From positions 1,736,001-1,800,000 of the forward strand of contig NC_009464.1 in NCBI RefSeq assembly GCF_000063445.1: a DNA stretch of 64,000 nucleotides. The letters run 5' to 3'. This DNA comes from Methanocella arvoryzae MRE50. GTDB taxonomy: Archaea > Halobacteriota > Methanocellia > Methanocellales > Methanocellaceae. The notes under the pieces are model-generated. The model was not told the origin of the DNA. It ran no database searches and saw only the letters and a program-made list of their open reading frames with translations. Every line of letters starts with the position of its first letter. The stretch's first letter is position 1. The position numbers and the translations under genes were made by a program. Positions 26,635 through 35,494 of this stretch are shown here, piece after piece.

Positions 26635-29304
26635 TCACCTCTTTTCACTCGATTTTTCAAATCTCAGTCCTAGTTCGTCATCGTTTATGATGATCGCATG
26701 ATTGCCAGAATCATCCGTCCCTTTCCACGAGCCGGATATAGTTTTCAGGATGCTAATGCCCTTTAGCCAGGCGGGGCCTTCCTGAATCGGCTCGTAACCC
26801 TGCTCCGGCGTGTATCCATTTACCCACCAGCGGGGGATGTTTACCATTTTTAGCATTATTTCTCTTATGACGCTGACTGGAGGGACCGATTTAGATGCAA
26901 GTATGCCGGAATACTCCCCATCGTTTAATACTACGACTCGTAAAGAATCATCTCCTAGTCTTGTGCTTGCTTTAAAATACGACTTGGTTCCGGCTTCATC
27001 CTCTTCAAGGGAATAGGTGTTGATCGTGAACTCCTTCGGGTTCGGATCAGCGATCAGATACTTAGATGCCAGACCTTCGCTCTCGTGTAAACGCTTCCGC
27101 ATATCACTATAAGCTGCCGCCAGATCATCTGAAGAGGACGTTTTGGAGGCGGATGATATTTCCTCTGTATAGGGCCTATAAACAGTTTCTACAAGCGTCT
27201 TGATATCGGAGGGAATCTCGATTAAATCACGTTCGAGGAGCGTGTCCATAGTTCTTAGCAAGACGTATCGTTCGTAGACCTTTTCCGAGCTTCCGAAACT
27301 AGCCTTCTCCCCGTCAGGTAATAAGACATGGAGTTGTGGAACAGGACCTGTAGGCCTGTTCTTACGATCGTGCCGGTGCAGGCGGCCTGCCCGCTGTAAG
27401 AGGAGGTCGATCGGGGCGATCTCGGTGATCATTTCATCGAAATCCAGGTCGAGGCTTTGCTCGACAACCTGGGTGGCAACAAGTATAGCCCTCTTTGGCC
27501 GTGCCTGATAGTCTGGATCGAACTCTTCCAGGAGGCTGCGCTTATCGAAGAGCCGTAAGGCATTTTTCTCAATCTCATCACGCCTTCCCGCAGTGAAGCG
27601 AGCGTGAAAAAGCATAACTTGATGCTCTCCAGTTGACAGATTCTTTATCCGCTCGTAGACGCTCTGCGCGCCCTTGACCGTATTCATGATAATGCATATG
27701 CAGCCTCCATTTACAGATCGTTCCATGGCCAGTGAGGCGATCAGATCATAATCTCCGAGGTATCCCTCATGCTTTGTTACCCGGATATTGACGCGTTTGG
27801 AAGACCCTGGTACTAGTTTCTCGTATATCCCGCCATCTGCATTGACAATAGTGATAAGCGGATAATCCATGGAAGGCTTGAATCTGCCGGGTTCATCAGA
27901 ACTAGTTCTATACATTTCCAGTAATTCCAGCTTTTTCTCGGAAGGCAAGGTCGCCGATAGCATGATCACAGGTATCTGCAGACAAGAGCACCACTGGAGC
28001 AGCAGTTTAAGGATCGTGCTCATGTAGGCGTCATAGGCGTGTACTTCGTCTATGATCAGCACTTTGTTCGCCAGACCGAAAAGTCTTAGAAAGCCGAATT
28101 TAACCTTCAGTACACTCATCAGGCTCTGATCGATCGTGCCGACGGAATAAGGGGCGATGAGTGCTCTCTTAGAAGGCTTGAACCACTCGATCATTTCATA
28201 TGAGTCGCTACCATCGCCATTTTCGGCCTTGACAGCGAAGCTGCTCGCATCGTCGACCAGCCATGACATTCCGTGCACAAGGCGTGCTTTTACAGTTTTA
28301 TCGCTCTGGTGCATGTCGAGAAACGCGTTGAACCGCTGGAACATTTGATTGCTAGTCGCTGCAGTAGGAAGGGCGACGTACATGCCGGATAGATCGTACT
28401 CCTTTAAAAGCTGAACTGCCGAGTAGATCCCGGCCTCAGTTTTACCCTCGCCCATCGGAGCTTCGATGATAAGCAGGCGCGGCTTAATTTCGCTTTGGAA
28501 AATGTCTACGCATGCCCTCTGGACAGGGCGTAGTTCCTTGAAGCCACCTCCGGGCCACACATCGGAGAAGCTGCTGTTTTCAGGCCAGGATACCGAAACG
28601 TTAAACCCGAGACGGGTGATAGCCCTCTCGGAACAGTTCCTGCTAATTAACGCATAATCCTGAACTGAGCATTCAAGGCCCTTACAGGACATGAGCTCTT
28701 CATTCGAAGCTATCCAGTCGCTTAAGACGATGAGCCCGCTCAGCAGCAAACCAGCTTCGCTATTGTCGCTGAAATCGACCGGTTCGTTATCGTAATCGAA
28801 GACCCTTTTAATCTCCTCTTCCAGCCGCCGCTTTATCGTGTCCCATATTTCGGGACTGCTCAGGAGCTCTCCATCCGAACTTCGGCTGTGATGCAAGAGT
28901 ATGCTATTAGAAATCGTATTGCGGGATCGTCTAGTCCATTCCGCTTCTTCCAGTAATCCCCTGACCCATTCAGAGCTACTTCTCTCGTGGCGAAACTTCT
29001 TATCGGGCTCTGAAGGAAAAGGCATGCCCTGTTCTCGTAAGATAGCGGCGTAGCCATCGTTTAAGAGCTGGAAATTCGGATCGCATTTCCCGATATCATG
29101 CATGGCAACGAGATATGCCAGCCAGACGTCGCATGCCTCTCGTGGACAGCCGGTAGCCTTTGAGAACTTATCTCCGACTACTTTGAAGGCAGGAGTCTGT
29201 AAAAGGCTCAGAGCAACATTTCCAGCATCAATCATATGGTATAGGAGAGGATGAAAAGGGTCACTCTTCGCCCATATCTTCAATAAATCCTCGTACTCAG
29301 CCAT
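26635..29304 (-). CDS. cas3: Cas3 nuclease-helicase (type I-E)
   Basis: 889 residues, almost the length of the E. coli protein. The N-terminal HD nuclease contains AMHDIGKC with H69-D70. The superfamily 2 helicase follows with Walker A EAPMGEGKT (281-289), DEVH (419-422) and SATLP (450-454). VVEQSLDLDFD and LLLQRAGRLHRH are motifs V and VI. The protein unwinds and degrades DNA bound by Cascade. It is the first gene of the operon. An inverted repeat TGTCAA-N6-TTGACA lies about 35-52 bases before the start. All motifs appear intact. Confidence 0.97.
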   Translation of the reverse strand: MAEYEDLLKIWAKSDPFHPLLYHMIDAGNVALSLLQTPAFKVVGDKFSKATGCPREACDVWLAYLVAMHDIGKCDPNFQLLNDGYAAILREQGMPFPSEPDKKFRHERSSSEWVRGLLEEAEWTRRSRNTISNSILLHHSRSSDGELLSSPEIWDTIKRRLEEEIKRVFDYDNEPVDFSDNSEAGLLLSGLIVLSDWIASNEELMSCKGLECSVQDYALISRNCSERAITRLGFNVSVSWPENSSFSDVWPGGGFKELRPVQRACVDIFQSEIKPRLLIIEAPMGEGKTEAGIYSAVQLLKEYDLSGMYVALPTAATSNQMFQRFNAFLDMHQSDKTVKARLVHGMSWLVDDASSFAVKAENGDGSDSYEMIEWFKPSKRALIAPYSVGTIDQSLMSVLKVKFGFLRLFGLANKVLIIDEVHAYDAYMSTILKLLLQWCSCLQIPVIMLSATLPSEKKLELLEMYRTSSDEPGRFKPSMDYPLITIVNADGGIYEKLVPGSSKRVNIRVTKHEGYLGDYDLIASLAMERSVNGGCICIIMNTVKGAQSVYERIKNLSTGEHQVMLFHARFTAGRRDEIEKNALRLFDKRSLLEEFDPDYQARPKRAILVATQVVEQSLDLDFDEMITEIAPIDLLLQRAGRLHRHDRKNRPTGPVPQLHVLLPDGEKASFGSSEKVYERYVLLRTMDTLLERDLIEIPSDIKTLVETVYRPYTEEISSASKTSSSDDLAAAYSDMRKRLHESEGLASKYLIADPNPKEFTINTYSLEEDEAGTKSYFKASTRLGDDSLRVVVLNDGEYSGILASKSVPPVSVIREIMLKMVNIPRWWVNGYTPEQGYEPIQEGPAWLKGISILKTISGSWKGTDDSGNHAIIINDDELGLRFEKSSEKR

Positions 29305-29400
29305 ATCCCCTCAACTCTACCTCTTACACCAGACTATATGTCAACAAATATTGACATGTGACATGACAAGTAGCCATTAGTTAATACTTGTATTTAATAG
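29305..29400 (-). promoter_or_regulatory. Promoter and candidate operator of the cas operon
   Basis: The inverted repeat TGTCAA (29339-29344) / TTGACA (29351-29356) with a six-base AT spacer is followed by direct copies of TGACATG (29352-29358, 29359-29365). Read on the minus strand, an AT-rich box (CATATAG, around 29335) lies about 30 bases before the cas3 start, so a bound protein would cover the basal promoter. A purine-rich ribosome site (GAGGGG) sits just before the ATG. The rest of the gap to 29619 is AT-rich and otherwise featureless. Confidence 0.5.
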
Positions 29401-29619
29401 TATTGTAAGTGATATAGGACATAGCTATTATTAAGCTATCATAAGTGCAGCCTGAAAGTTTCCTGGCTATTGAAAGAATTCTGCTACTGCGAAAGTGAAT
29501 GGATACAGCAGAGGCAGATTTGATTAAAAATCTACTATTAACTGATTGTGATAGAACCCTTATATAACACCAAGATAAAACCACTTGTATAGAACTCGTA
29601 TAGAAAAGGAGTGACACGA

Positions 29620-30111
29620 TTGACCGTTCATTGCCCCAGGTGCGCCGGCGAGCCCCACGAGTACGCTGTAGCCTGGAGGCGTACCGGAAAAAAGAAGTGG
29701 CTGTCGCTCCAGAAGTACCGGTGCCTGAAATGCGGCCACAGGTTCGAAAAGAAGCACTCCGGAAAGCCCCCGAAGAGCCTGGCCAGAGCCATAGCAGAGA
29801 AGCTCCAGTACGGGAAGTACACTGGAATCTTCCAGGAGTTCGGCATCGTCCGGGACAACTTCTGCTGGGAAAAGACGTTCCTGTTCGTGGACATCAAAGA
29901 CATCTACGGCAATCTGGTGAGAGATCACCAGTGGTTCAGGTACGACAGCAGGCTGGAGATGCTCCGGCTGCAAACTGGCGACCGGATAGCGTTCACCGCT
30001 AAAATTGGAACCTATAAGAAAGGCTACAGGGGCAAAGATCCGGTAGGAAGGGCGCTACACCCGGTAATTCGGGCAACAGGCCTTGTACTTAGCGAGATTG
30101 AGAGAGCTTAA
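29620..30111 (+). CDS. Zinc-ribbon protein with probable OB-like C-terminal domain
   Basis: The N-terminus has a zinc ribbon: CPRC, then CLKCGH about 30 residues later. The C-terminal part (VRDHQWFRYDSRLEMLRLQTGDRIAFTAKIGTYKKGYRG) has the strand pattern and the GDxIxFxAxV motif of an OB-type nucleic-acid-binding fold. A role in binding DNA or RNA is inference. TTG 29620 has AAAGGAG at 29604-29610 with nine-base spacing; GTG 29611 overlaps that site and is less likely. It follows the cas promoter divergently, but no cas family is recognised in it. Confidence 0.65.
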   Translation: MTVHCPRCAGEPHEYAVAWRRTGKKKWLSLQKYRCLKCGHRFEKKHSGKPPKSLARAIAEKLQYGKYTGIFQEFGIVRDNFCWEKTFLFVDIKDIYGNLVRDHQWFRYDSRLEMLRLQTGDRIAFTAKIGTYKKGYRGKDPVGRALHPVIRATGLVLSEIERA

Positions 30112-30151
30112 GCTAAAGCTAAAAGTTGAAGAATCAAAGAATTAGTTTTAG

Positions 30152-30224
30152 AGCCTCGGGCGAGATTTGAACTCGCGACCTCGTCCTTACCAAGGACGCG
30201 CTATGCCGGCTAAGCCACCGAGGC
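30152..30224 (-). tRNA. tRNA-Thr (anticodon GGT)
   Basis: A full cloverleaf: acceptor stem GCCTCGG/CCGAGGC, D arm with TGGCTTAGCCGGCATAGC, anticodon stem CGTCC/GGACG around loop TTGGTAA, and T arm GCGAG-TTCAAAT-CTCGC. The discriminator base is U, as expected for archaeal tRNA-Thr. CCA is not encoded and no intron is present. It decodes ACC (and ACU by wobble). Confidence 0.96.
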
Positions 30225-30254
30225 ATCCAGAATTCAGCAACACCCAAATGTCAC

Positions 30255-30275
30255 ACCTTATTAATAAATATGTCG
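30255..30275 (-). promoter_or_regulatory. Putative tRNA-Thr promoter
   Basis: On the minus strand an AT box (ATATTTATTAATAAG) lies about 35-45 bases before the tRNA 5' end. The remaining DNA up to 30447 has a GC hairpin (GCCCGCCTGTGGCGGGC, 30281-30297) and no believable gene. Confidence 0.4.
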
Positions 30276-30447
30276 GTCGTGCCCGCCTGTGGCGGGCCAA
30301 ATCGGCGTGGTATACACCCCTGAAAGCCGGGGACCTGCTGTCCCGTGAGAATATGGGCCGCAGGCATCAGTGATAGAGATGGAGGCACGCGATACCACGG
30401 TGACTGGCGGAGGACTAATGGATGGATTGCAGGGCTGGCCCGACATA

Positions 30448-30571
30448 TCTGCGCTGGTAAGCGCAGACTAATCATCGATACTCTTTGTTAGGCCCCCGCG
30501 ATCCTCCCTTCCGCACGACCTTACAACTCATATCTACCGAAAGGCAAGCGGCGGTACTCCCCTAGATCTTG
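30448..30571 (-). repeat. Noncoding repeat, copy A (possible IS200/IS605 right end)
   Basis: Copy A matches copy B (31253-31373) along about 120 bases, clearly homologous by eye. Shared blocks on the minus strand include CGCTTGCCTTTCGGTAGAT, GAGTTGTAAG, TCGTGCGGAAG and GAGGATCGCGG, then a hairpin with arms CTGCGCT and AGCGCAG. The frame ending at TAA 30523-30521 reads YRRLPFGRYEL in copy A and YRRLPFGRSEL in copy B. That resembles a TnpB tail, but no tnpB body is present. Its first ten bases overlap the peroxiredoxin stop. Confidence 0.55.
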
Positions 30572-31125
30572 CCCACCATATCAATGGTGGGCTCAAGCGT
30601 TTCTTCGCCCGGCTGCCAGCTGGCGGGACATACTCTCCCCTTGTGGTCGTGGACGAACTTGGCCGCCTCCAGCTTTCTCAGCAGCTCTTTCGCGCTCCGG
30701 CCGAAGCTGTTGTCGTGCATCTCGATCGCCTTCAGATATCCGTCCGGGTCGATGATGAAGCTGGCTCTCAGGGATACGCCCTCCTCTTCGATGTAGGTGC
30801 CGAACTCCCTGCATAGCTTACCGGTGGGATCGGCCAGCATCGGGTACCTGATCTTCTTGATCGCCGGGGAGTTGTCGTGCCAGGCCTTGTGAACGAAGGC
30901 AGTGTCCCGGCTGACGCTGAACACCTCGGCGTTGAGCTCTTTGAACTTCGGGTACAGGTCAGCCATTTCCTCCAGCTCCGTAGGGCAGACAAAGGTGAAG
31001 TCGGCGGGATAGAAAATGAGCACCATCCACTTGCCCCTATAGTCAGAAAACTTGATCTTTTTGATATCGTTGTCAGCAAATGCATCCACTTCGAAGTCGG
31101 GAACCCGGTCGTTAATCCTGAGCAT
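30562..31125 (-). CDS. 2-Cys peroxiredoxin (AhpC type)
   Basis: 187 residues from ATG 31125. The peroxidatic cysteine is in DFTFVCPTELEEM, the resolving cysteine in GRVCPASWQPG, and the conserved arginine in LRASFIIDPDG. The enzyme reduces hydrogen peroxide and organic peroxides, important in an oxygen-sensitive methanogen. The longer TTG start at 31131 adds two residues and is less likely. A TATA element (TTTATATAAA, about 31158-31167) lies about 35 bases upstream. The gene is bracketed by the two noncoding repeat copies. Confidence 0.95.
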   Translation of the reverse strand: MLRINDRVPDFEVDAFADNDIKKIKFSDYRGKWMVLIFYPADFTFVCPTELEEMADLYPKFKELNAEVFSVSRDTAFVHKAWHDNSPAIKKIRYPMLADPTGKLCREFGTYIEEEGVSLRASFIIDPDGYLKAIEMHDNSFGRSAKELLRKLEAAKFVHDHKGRVCPASWQPGEETLEPTIDMVGKI

Positions 31126-31252
31126 GGGCAATCACATTATAAGATTTAATAATACGCGTTTATATAAATTATTGAGCTTTCCGGGATGCTTCGATCCTGG
31201 AGGCTGGCGGGCTGTTGATCATCCGGTAAAGAGGCACACGGATAAACCTCGC

Positions 31253-31373
31253 ATGCGCTGAAAGCGCAGGCTAACCCCCGATATCTTTGTCGGGCTTCCG
31301 CGATCCTCTCTTCCGCACGAGCTTACAACTCAGATCTACCGAAAGGCAAGCGACGGTACCCCGCATAGATCTT
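31253..31373 (-). repeat. Noncoding repeat, copy B (possible IS200/IS605 right end)
   Basis: Homologous to copy A, at an offset of about 802 bases in the same orientation. It has a better preserved hairpin CCCGA-N8-TCGGG preceded by GCGGAAG on the minus strand. That layout is like the subterminal hairpin of IS200/IS605 right ends, where the TnpB guide RNA also maps. A second hairpin GCGCTTTCAGCGC follows. No transposase gene lies within the window, so it would be a solo remnant. Confidence 0.5.
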
Positions 31374-31423
31374 TCAGCCCGCAGGACAATAATTATTATA
31401 TAGTATTTTTTAAAGACACTCCT

Positions 31424-31657
31424 TTGCGCGGCGGGGTGGACGATATATACTCGGAGAAGCTTTTCAGGGGACACGTCATACAGGCGCTGCTTACTTGCAG
31501 CCCGGAAGTCTTCCGTAACCTCTGGGCGTCATATTCTGATCCACAAGTATGCCCACTGGACATGTGCCGCCGGCTTCTGCGATACCCGTACTGCCCTGAG
31601 GAAAGGCCTGACCCCGAGGTAATTACCCTTATCATCGGCCAGAGGCTGCGATGGTAG
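31424..31657 (+). CDS. Small hypothetical protein (77 aa)
   Basis: A short soluble protein with codon use like its neighbours, moderately rich in Cys and Pro (SDPQVCPLDMCRRLLRYPYCPEERPDP). A TATA-like element ATTATATAG at 31394-31402 lies about 25-30 bases before TTG 31424, suggesting a leaderless mRNA; GTG 31436 is another possible start. The four cysteines do not make a recognised zinc motif. No family recognised. Confidence 0.45.
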   Translation: MRGGVDDIYSEKLFRGHVIQALLTCSPEVFRNLWASYSDPQVCPLDMCRRLLRYPYCPEERPDPEVITLIIGQRLRW

Positions 31658-31857
31658 CTATCGGCCATGAGTGCGACGCTGGCCGTTTTTCTTGCAGAGC
31701 AAAGGCCAGGGCGACAGGCGGTTTGAACGCATTCGCAGGGTCCTGGAATAGTAGTGCAACCATTAGTTTACGATAATCTTTTTATTATAATACGATTTAT
31801 GAGCCCTGAAACCCGTGGGGTTAAATAAACTTTTTATACGTTATGATTGAAAAGTGA

Positions 31858-32307
31858 ATGTATATGGCTGAAGGGATGGATCGTTCGTCGATCAGGGCTC
31901 ATATTGAGTCTAATACGCTGATAATAGGGAAAAATTCCAACTATATCAAGCCTATCAACTACAGGGTCAACCTGCTGGCCGGAATGAACTCGAGGCTGCT
32001 GGAACACGTCGCCATAGACGGCGACCTCATCCTGAGCAAAGGCGCCCAGGCCATGGGTGACGTCAAGGCCAACAACGTGATCCTCGGCCCCTGGACCATC
32101 ATAAGAGGCGACCTCACCGTCAAAGGCGACCTCATGGCCCTCGACCACGCCAGAGTCCTCGGCAAGGTCACCTGCAAAGGCAGCGCCGTCATCCGCCCCG
32201 ACGTGGCCTTCGGCGAGCTCCAGTCCAATGGACTCATCGAATACTACGGCAAAAAGCCGGCCAAAAAGACCAGGGGCAAGATCGTGACCAAAAAAGTGGA
32301 AAAATAG
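31858..32307 (+). CDS. Bactofilin-like / polymer-forming beta-helix protein
   Basis: 149 residues. The central part (about 40-125) consists of short repeated strands (VAIDGDLILSKGAQAMGDVKANNVILGPWTIIRGDLTVKGDL) with the regular GD and V/I spacing of a right-handed beta-helix, as in bactofilins. The tail is lysine-rich (GKKPAKKTRGK). Such proteins polymerise into filaments or scaffolds; an actual function here is inference. A TATA-like TTTTTATAC at 31831-31839 precedes ATG 31858 by about 25 bases; ATG 31864 is also possible. Confidence 0.6.
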   Translation: MYMAEGMDRSSIRAHIESNTLIIGKNSNYIKPINYRVNLLAGMNSRLLEHVAIDGDLILSKGAQAMGDVKANNVILGPWTIIRGDLTVKGDLMALDHARVLGKVTCKGSAVIRPDVAFGELQSNGLIEYYGKKPAKKTRGKIVTKKVEK

Positions 32308-32381
32308 AATAAAGGCTTACCCCGGCCCGGCAATCCTTTTTTAATAATAGCCACAGGCTTCAGAGAAACACGTCGACGGCT

Positions 32382-32580
32382 CACCACAGAGGCACAGAGA
32401 GACACAGAGACACACAGAGTAATATTCTATTTTAAGTATTGGGGTGTCGAAGCTGTTCGGTTATATCAACTATATAGGCCTGATGCACGTAGGCCAATCC
32501 ATAAGTTAAAAGAAAGATATGGGCACGCCCCATGATTATTAAGTAAATCTCTGTGAACCTCTGTGCCTCTGTGGTAAACT
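32382..32580. repeat. CACAGAG-type inverted repeat
   Basis: CCACAGAGGCACAGAG at 32384-32399 is matched by its exact reverse complement at 32559-32574, with further degenerate CACAGAG units beside both arms and about 130 unrelated bases between. Related elements occur at 42085-42135 and 52540-52745. It fills the gap between the bactofilin-like gene and hypF. Confidence 0.8.
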
Positions 32581-32602
32581 AAATCCCTGTGCCCCCGTAA
32601 GC

Positions 32603-34861
32603 TCATTTCTCGACTGTTCTGTTGGCCAGCACGGCCTGGCCGAAGGAGACTCCGCCGTCGCCGCAGGGGAGCTTGTGGTTGGTGACGAATTTGAGGCCAT
32701 TCTCTTTCACCGTGTTCTCGATGACGGCGCCGATGGCCGCGTTGACTGCGACCCCGCCGCTGAAGCCGACGATGTTTTTGCCGGCCTTCTTGGCCTCCTC
32801 GCAGGCCTGGTCTGCGAACGCCTTTGCCAGCGTCTCCTGGGCTGCTGCGGCGATGTCGGCTTTTCGTTTGCCTGCATCCAGTGCCTCTACTACTGATACG
32901 AGCAGGGATCTGGAGTCCACGAACTGCATGCCGTTCTCCGTGATCAGGTCGCAGCGGAGCTTCACGTTGCTGGCGTCGCCGTAATAGGCGGCGCTCTCCA
33001 GCTTCATCGCGGGCTCGCCTTCGTAGGTCCGGCGGTAGCATACTCCGAGTACGGCGGCGACCGCGTCGAGCACTCTGCCGGCGCTGGAGGTGCGGGCTAC
33101 GTTGAGGCCGGTCTGGAGTTGCCGCATGACCACGTTCGCCTCGATCTCCGTCATTCCCTGCTCCAGCATCTTTATAATGCGGCTATCCTCGATCGAGGAG
33201 CCGTGCAGCAGGCCGGCGACCATCCTCAGCGGGAACCTGGTGGCCAGGTCGCCGCCGGGCATGGGTACCGGGAGCAGGCCGACAGGGTGGCCTTTGCCGG
33301 TAAATATTTCCCCGCCCCAGACGGTGCCGTCTTCCCCGAAGCCCACGCCGTCCATGGCCACCCCGACTATGTCGTCGACGCTGACGTCGGCGCTGCCGAC
33401 ATGCTCGATGACGAGGGAGCCGATGTGCGCCCGGTGGTGCTGGACCGGCACTACCGAGGCGCCGAACTTCTGCGCCAGCTCCCTGCCGAGCCGGGTGGAC
33501 AGGAAGGAGGGGTGCAGGTCGCAGGCTATGATCTCCGGCTTCACCTGGGTCATCTTCAATAGACGGTCTACGGTTTCCCGGAGGTTGTCGAGCGCGAGCG
33601 GATTCGTGATGTTGCCCAGATGATGGGAGACGTAGCACAGGTTATCCTTGTAGATCGATATGGTCGAGTTGAGCTCCGGGCCCATGGCTAAAATGGCTTT
33701 GGGCGCCTTCTCTTTCATGACGAAGGACGTGGGAGCGTAGCCTCTGGCCATCCTGGTGAAGAACATGCTGCCGTTGTTCCACCTCAGGACAGAGTCGTCG
33801 CACCGGTTCAAAATGCGGCGGTTGTGGAGCAGGAAGCAGTCGGCGATGCCGCCCAGCCTCTCGAAAGCCTCCTCGTTGTCCCTGACCATGGGCTCGCTGG
33901 GCAGGTTGGCGCTGGTCATGATGAGCGGCTCCCGAATTTTCGAGAACAGCAGGTGGTGGAAGCCGGTGTACGGGGTCATGAAGCCCACGGTATGCAGGCC
34001 CGGGGAAACCGCTTCGGGCACGTTGTCCTTCCGCCGCAGCAGCACAATCGGCCGCTTCAGCGAGTCGAGCAGCCCGCGCTCGCCCTCGGATACGCAGGCG
34101 TAGTCCTCGATCATGGGCAGCGGCGCCATGAGCGCGAAGGGCTGCTCCGGCCGCTTCCTGCGCTCCCGCAGCAGCGGCGTCACGTCCATCCGGCAGCATA
34201 AGTGGAAACCGCCGACGCCCTTGATGGCCACTATTTTACCGTCCTGGAGGGCGGAGATCGTCTGTTCCAGGGGAGGCGAGAGCTCCTGTCTTTCGGAATT
34301 ATAGAAGCTGAGTTTAGGCCCGCACTTAGGGCAGGAGATGGTCTGCGCGTGGTACCTCCTGTCCTTCGGATTGGTATATTCTTTCAGGCAGTCCTCGCAC
34401 AGCGGGAAGTCTGTCATGGAGGTGGTTTCCCGGTCGTAGGGCAGGGTGTCCATGATGGCGTACCGGGGCCCGCAGTCTACGCAGGAGGTGGCCCAGTAGT
34501 CTTTATAGTGAGCGGTGTGCCGCATGTCGTCTATGCAAGAATTGCAGATGCCGGTGTCGGGGGGTATGAAGCCGCCGAAGCCGGACAGGCCGCTCTTTTC
34601 GATTACGAATTCCTTGTATTTGACCTCATAGGGCTGGTACTCTACTTCCACTGAGTCGATGCGGGACAGGGGCGGCCCGATCCTGAGTTTGGCGATGAAG
34701 GTCTCTACGGCGGCGTCTTCGCCCTCGGCCTCGATGGCGACGCTGGTGCCCAGGTTCTGCACGAATCCCACGACGCCGGCCTCGTTTGCGATTCTGTGGA
34801 CGAACGGCCGGAAGCCAACCCCCTGGACAATACCCTTTACCGTAATTTTTGCCTTTTTCAT
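32603..34861 (-). CDS. hypF: HypF carbamoyltransferase, [NiFe]-hydrogenase maturation
   Basis: 752 residues, standard length. An acylphosphatase domain (GIVQGVGFRPFVHRIA, about 9-24) is followed by two zinc fingers (CNSCIDDM ... CVDCGPRY and CEDC ... CPKCGP), a YrdC domain (about 200-380) and a Kae1-like domain (HHRAHIGSLVIEH and the GGVAVN segment near the end). HypF uses carbamoyl phosphate and ATP to make the cyanide ligands of the hydrogenase active site, working with HypE. No other hyp genes are adjacent. Methanogen hydrogenases would be the clients. Confidence 0.97.
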   Translation of the reverse strand: MKKAKITVKGIVQGVGFRPFVHRIANEAGVVGFVQNLGTSVAIEAEGEDAAVETFIAKLRIGPPLSRIDSVEVEYQPYEVKYKEFVIEKSGLSGFGGFIPPDTGICNSCIDDMRHTAHYKDYWATSCVDCGPRYAIMDTLPYDRETTSMTDFPLCEDCLKEYTNPKDRRYHAQTISCPKCGPKLSFYNSERQELSPPLEQTISALQDGKIVAIKGVGGFHLCCRMDVTPLLRERRKRPEQPFALMAPLPMIEDYACVSEGERGLLDSLKRPIVLLRRKDNVPEAVSPGLHTVGFMTPYTGFHHLLFSKIREPLIMTSANLPSEPMVRDNEEAFERLGGIADCFLLHNRRILNRCDDSVLRWNNGSMFFTRMARGYAPTSFVMKEKAPKAILAMGPELNSTISIYKDNLCYVSHHLGNITNPLALDNLRETVDRLLKMTQVKPEIIACDLHPSFLSTRLGRELAQKFGASVVPVQHHRAHIGSLVIEHVGSADVSVDDIVGVAMDGVGFGEDGTVWGGEIFTGKGHPVGLLPVPMPGGDLATRFPLRMVAGLLHGSSIEDSRIIKMLEQGMTEIEANVVMRQLQTGLNVARTSSAGRVLDAVAAVLGVCYRRTYEGEPAMKLESAAYYGDASNVKLRCDLITENGMQFVDSRSLLVSVVEALDAGKRKADIAAAAQETLAKAFADQACEEAKKAGKNIVGFSGGVAVNAAIGAVIENTVKENGLKFVTNHKLPCGDGGVSFGQAVLANRTVEK

Positions 34862-34941
34862 AAAACTAGCTCAGATTGGTGTGATGCTTCAAAAAGTTTA
34901 TTGCCGATTTGTGATATATTTTTCTATGTCATGTTTTATGG

Positions 34942-35475
34942 ATGGAGCCCAGTTTAATGGAGCCGAGCGTTAAGAGGACAAAGATCATCAATGATGCTGC
35001 GGACATGGTGCCGCTTTTGCAGGTATTCAACTCGCGACTGCACTCGCAGGTATTCGACGAGGTGTCGGCCGGGTGGAAGACGAAGGAGGAGCTGGACACG
35101 ATCACCGGCAAGGATACTACCAAGAGCCTTGAGGCCCTGCGGCAGGGCGGCCTTGTCGAGAGCAGGTGGCGTATGCCTGAGCCCGGCCAGCAGCCGGTGC
35201 TGGAGTACCGTACTTCCTACAGCGAGGTGCGAGCCAGCTTCCAGTGCACGATGAAGGAGATGAGCGAGCTGATCATGATCTCGTTCTCGATGGACGAGGG
35301 CCTGCGAAAGCTGGCCGAGGACATCGAGGCCGAGGTGGAAAAGGGGAACGCTTCCCTGATCAACCTCGCCCGGGTGTTCGAACGGAGCCCCATGTTCCTG
35401 AAGGCGATAGCCAAGCGGTCGGGGCGCATCGCGGTCAAGGGACAGCGGCTGGAGATCGTCAGGGACCGGCCGTGA
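34942..35475 (+). CDS. Archaeal winged-helix transcriptional regulator
   Basis: 177 residues. An ArsR-like winged helix covers about 25-95: LLQVFNSRLHSQVFDEVSAGWKTKEELDTITG, recognition helix TTKSLEALRQGGLVESRW, and the wing. The C-terminal half is helical and acidic, probably for dimerisation or ligand binding. A TATA-like GATATATTTTTC (34911-34922) precedes ATG 34942 by about 25 bases. The next regulator starts 19 bases downstream, so the two are probably one transcription unit. The target is unknown. Confidence 0.72.
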   Translation: MEPSLMEPSVKRTKIINDAADMVPLLQVFNSRLHSQVFDEVSAGWKTKEELDTITGKDTTKSLEALRQGGLVESRWRMPEPGQQPVLEYRTSYSEVRASFQCTMKEMSELIMISFSMDEGLRKLAEDIEAEVEKGNASLINLARVFERSPMFLKAIAKRSGRIAVKGQRLEIVRDRP

Positions 35476-35494
35476 CGAGTCAGGGAATAAGATC

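Noticed and set aside
29305-29619. An extra cas or regulator gene upstream of cas3
   Set aside because: The region is AT-rich with no frame of good coding character; only promoter and operator-like features are seen.
30261-30475. Minus-strand frames between tRNA-Thr and the peroxiredoxin gene
   Set aside because: Proline- and serine-rich translations of GC hairpins; no start signals, no conservation pattern visible.
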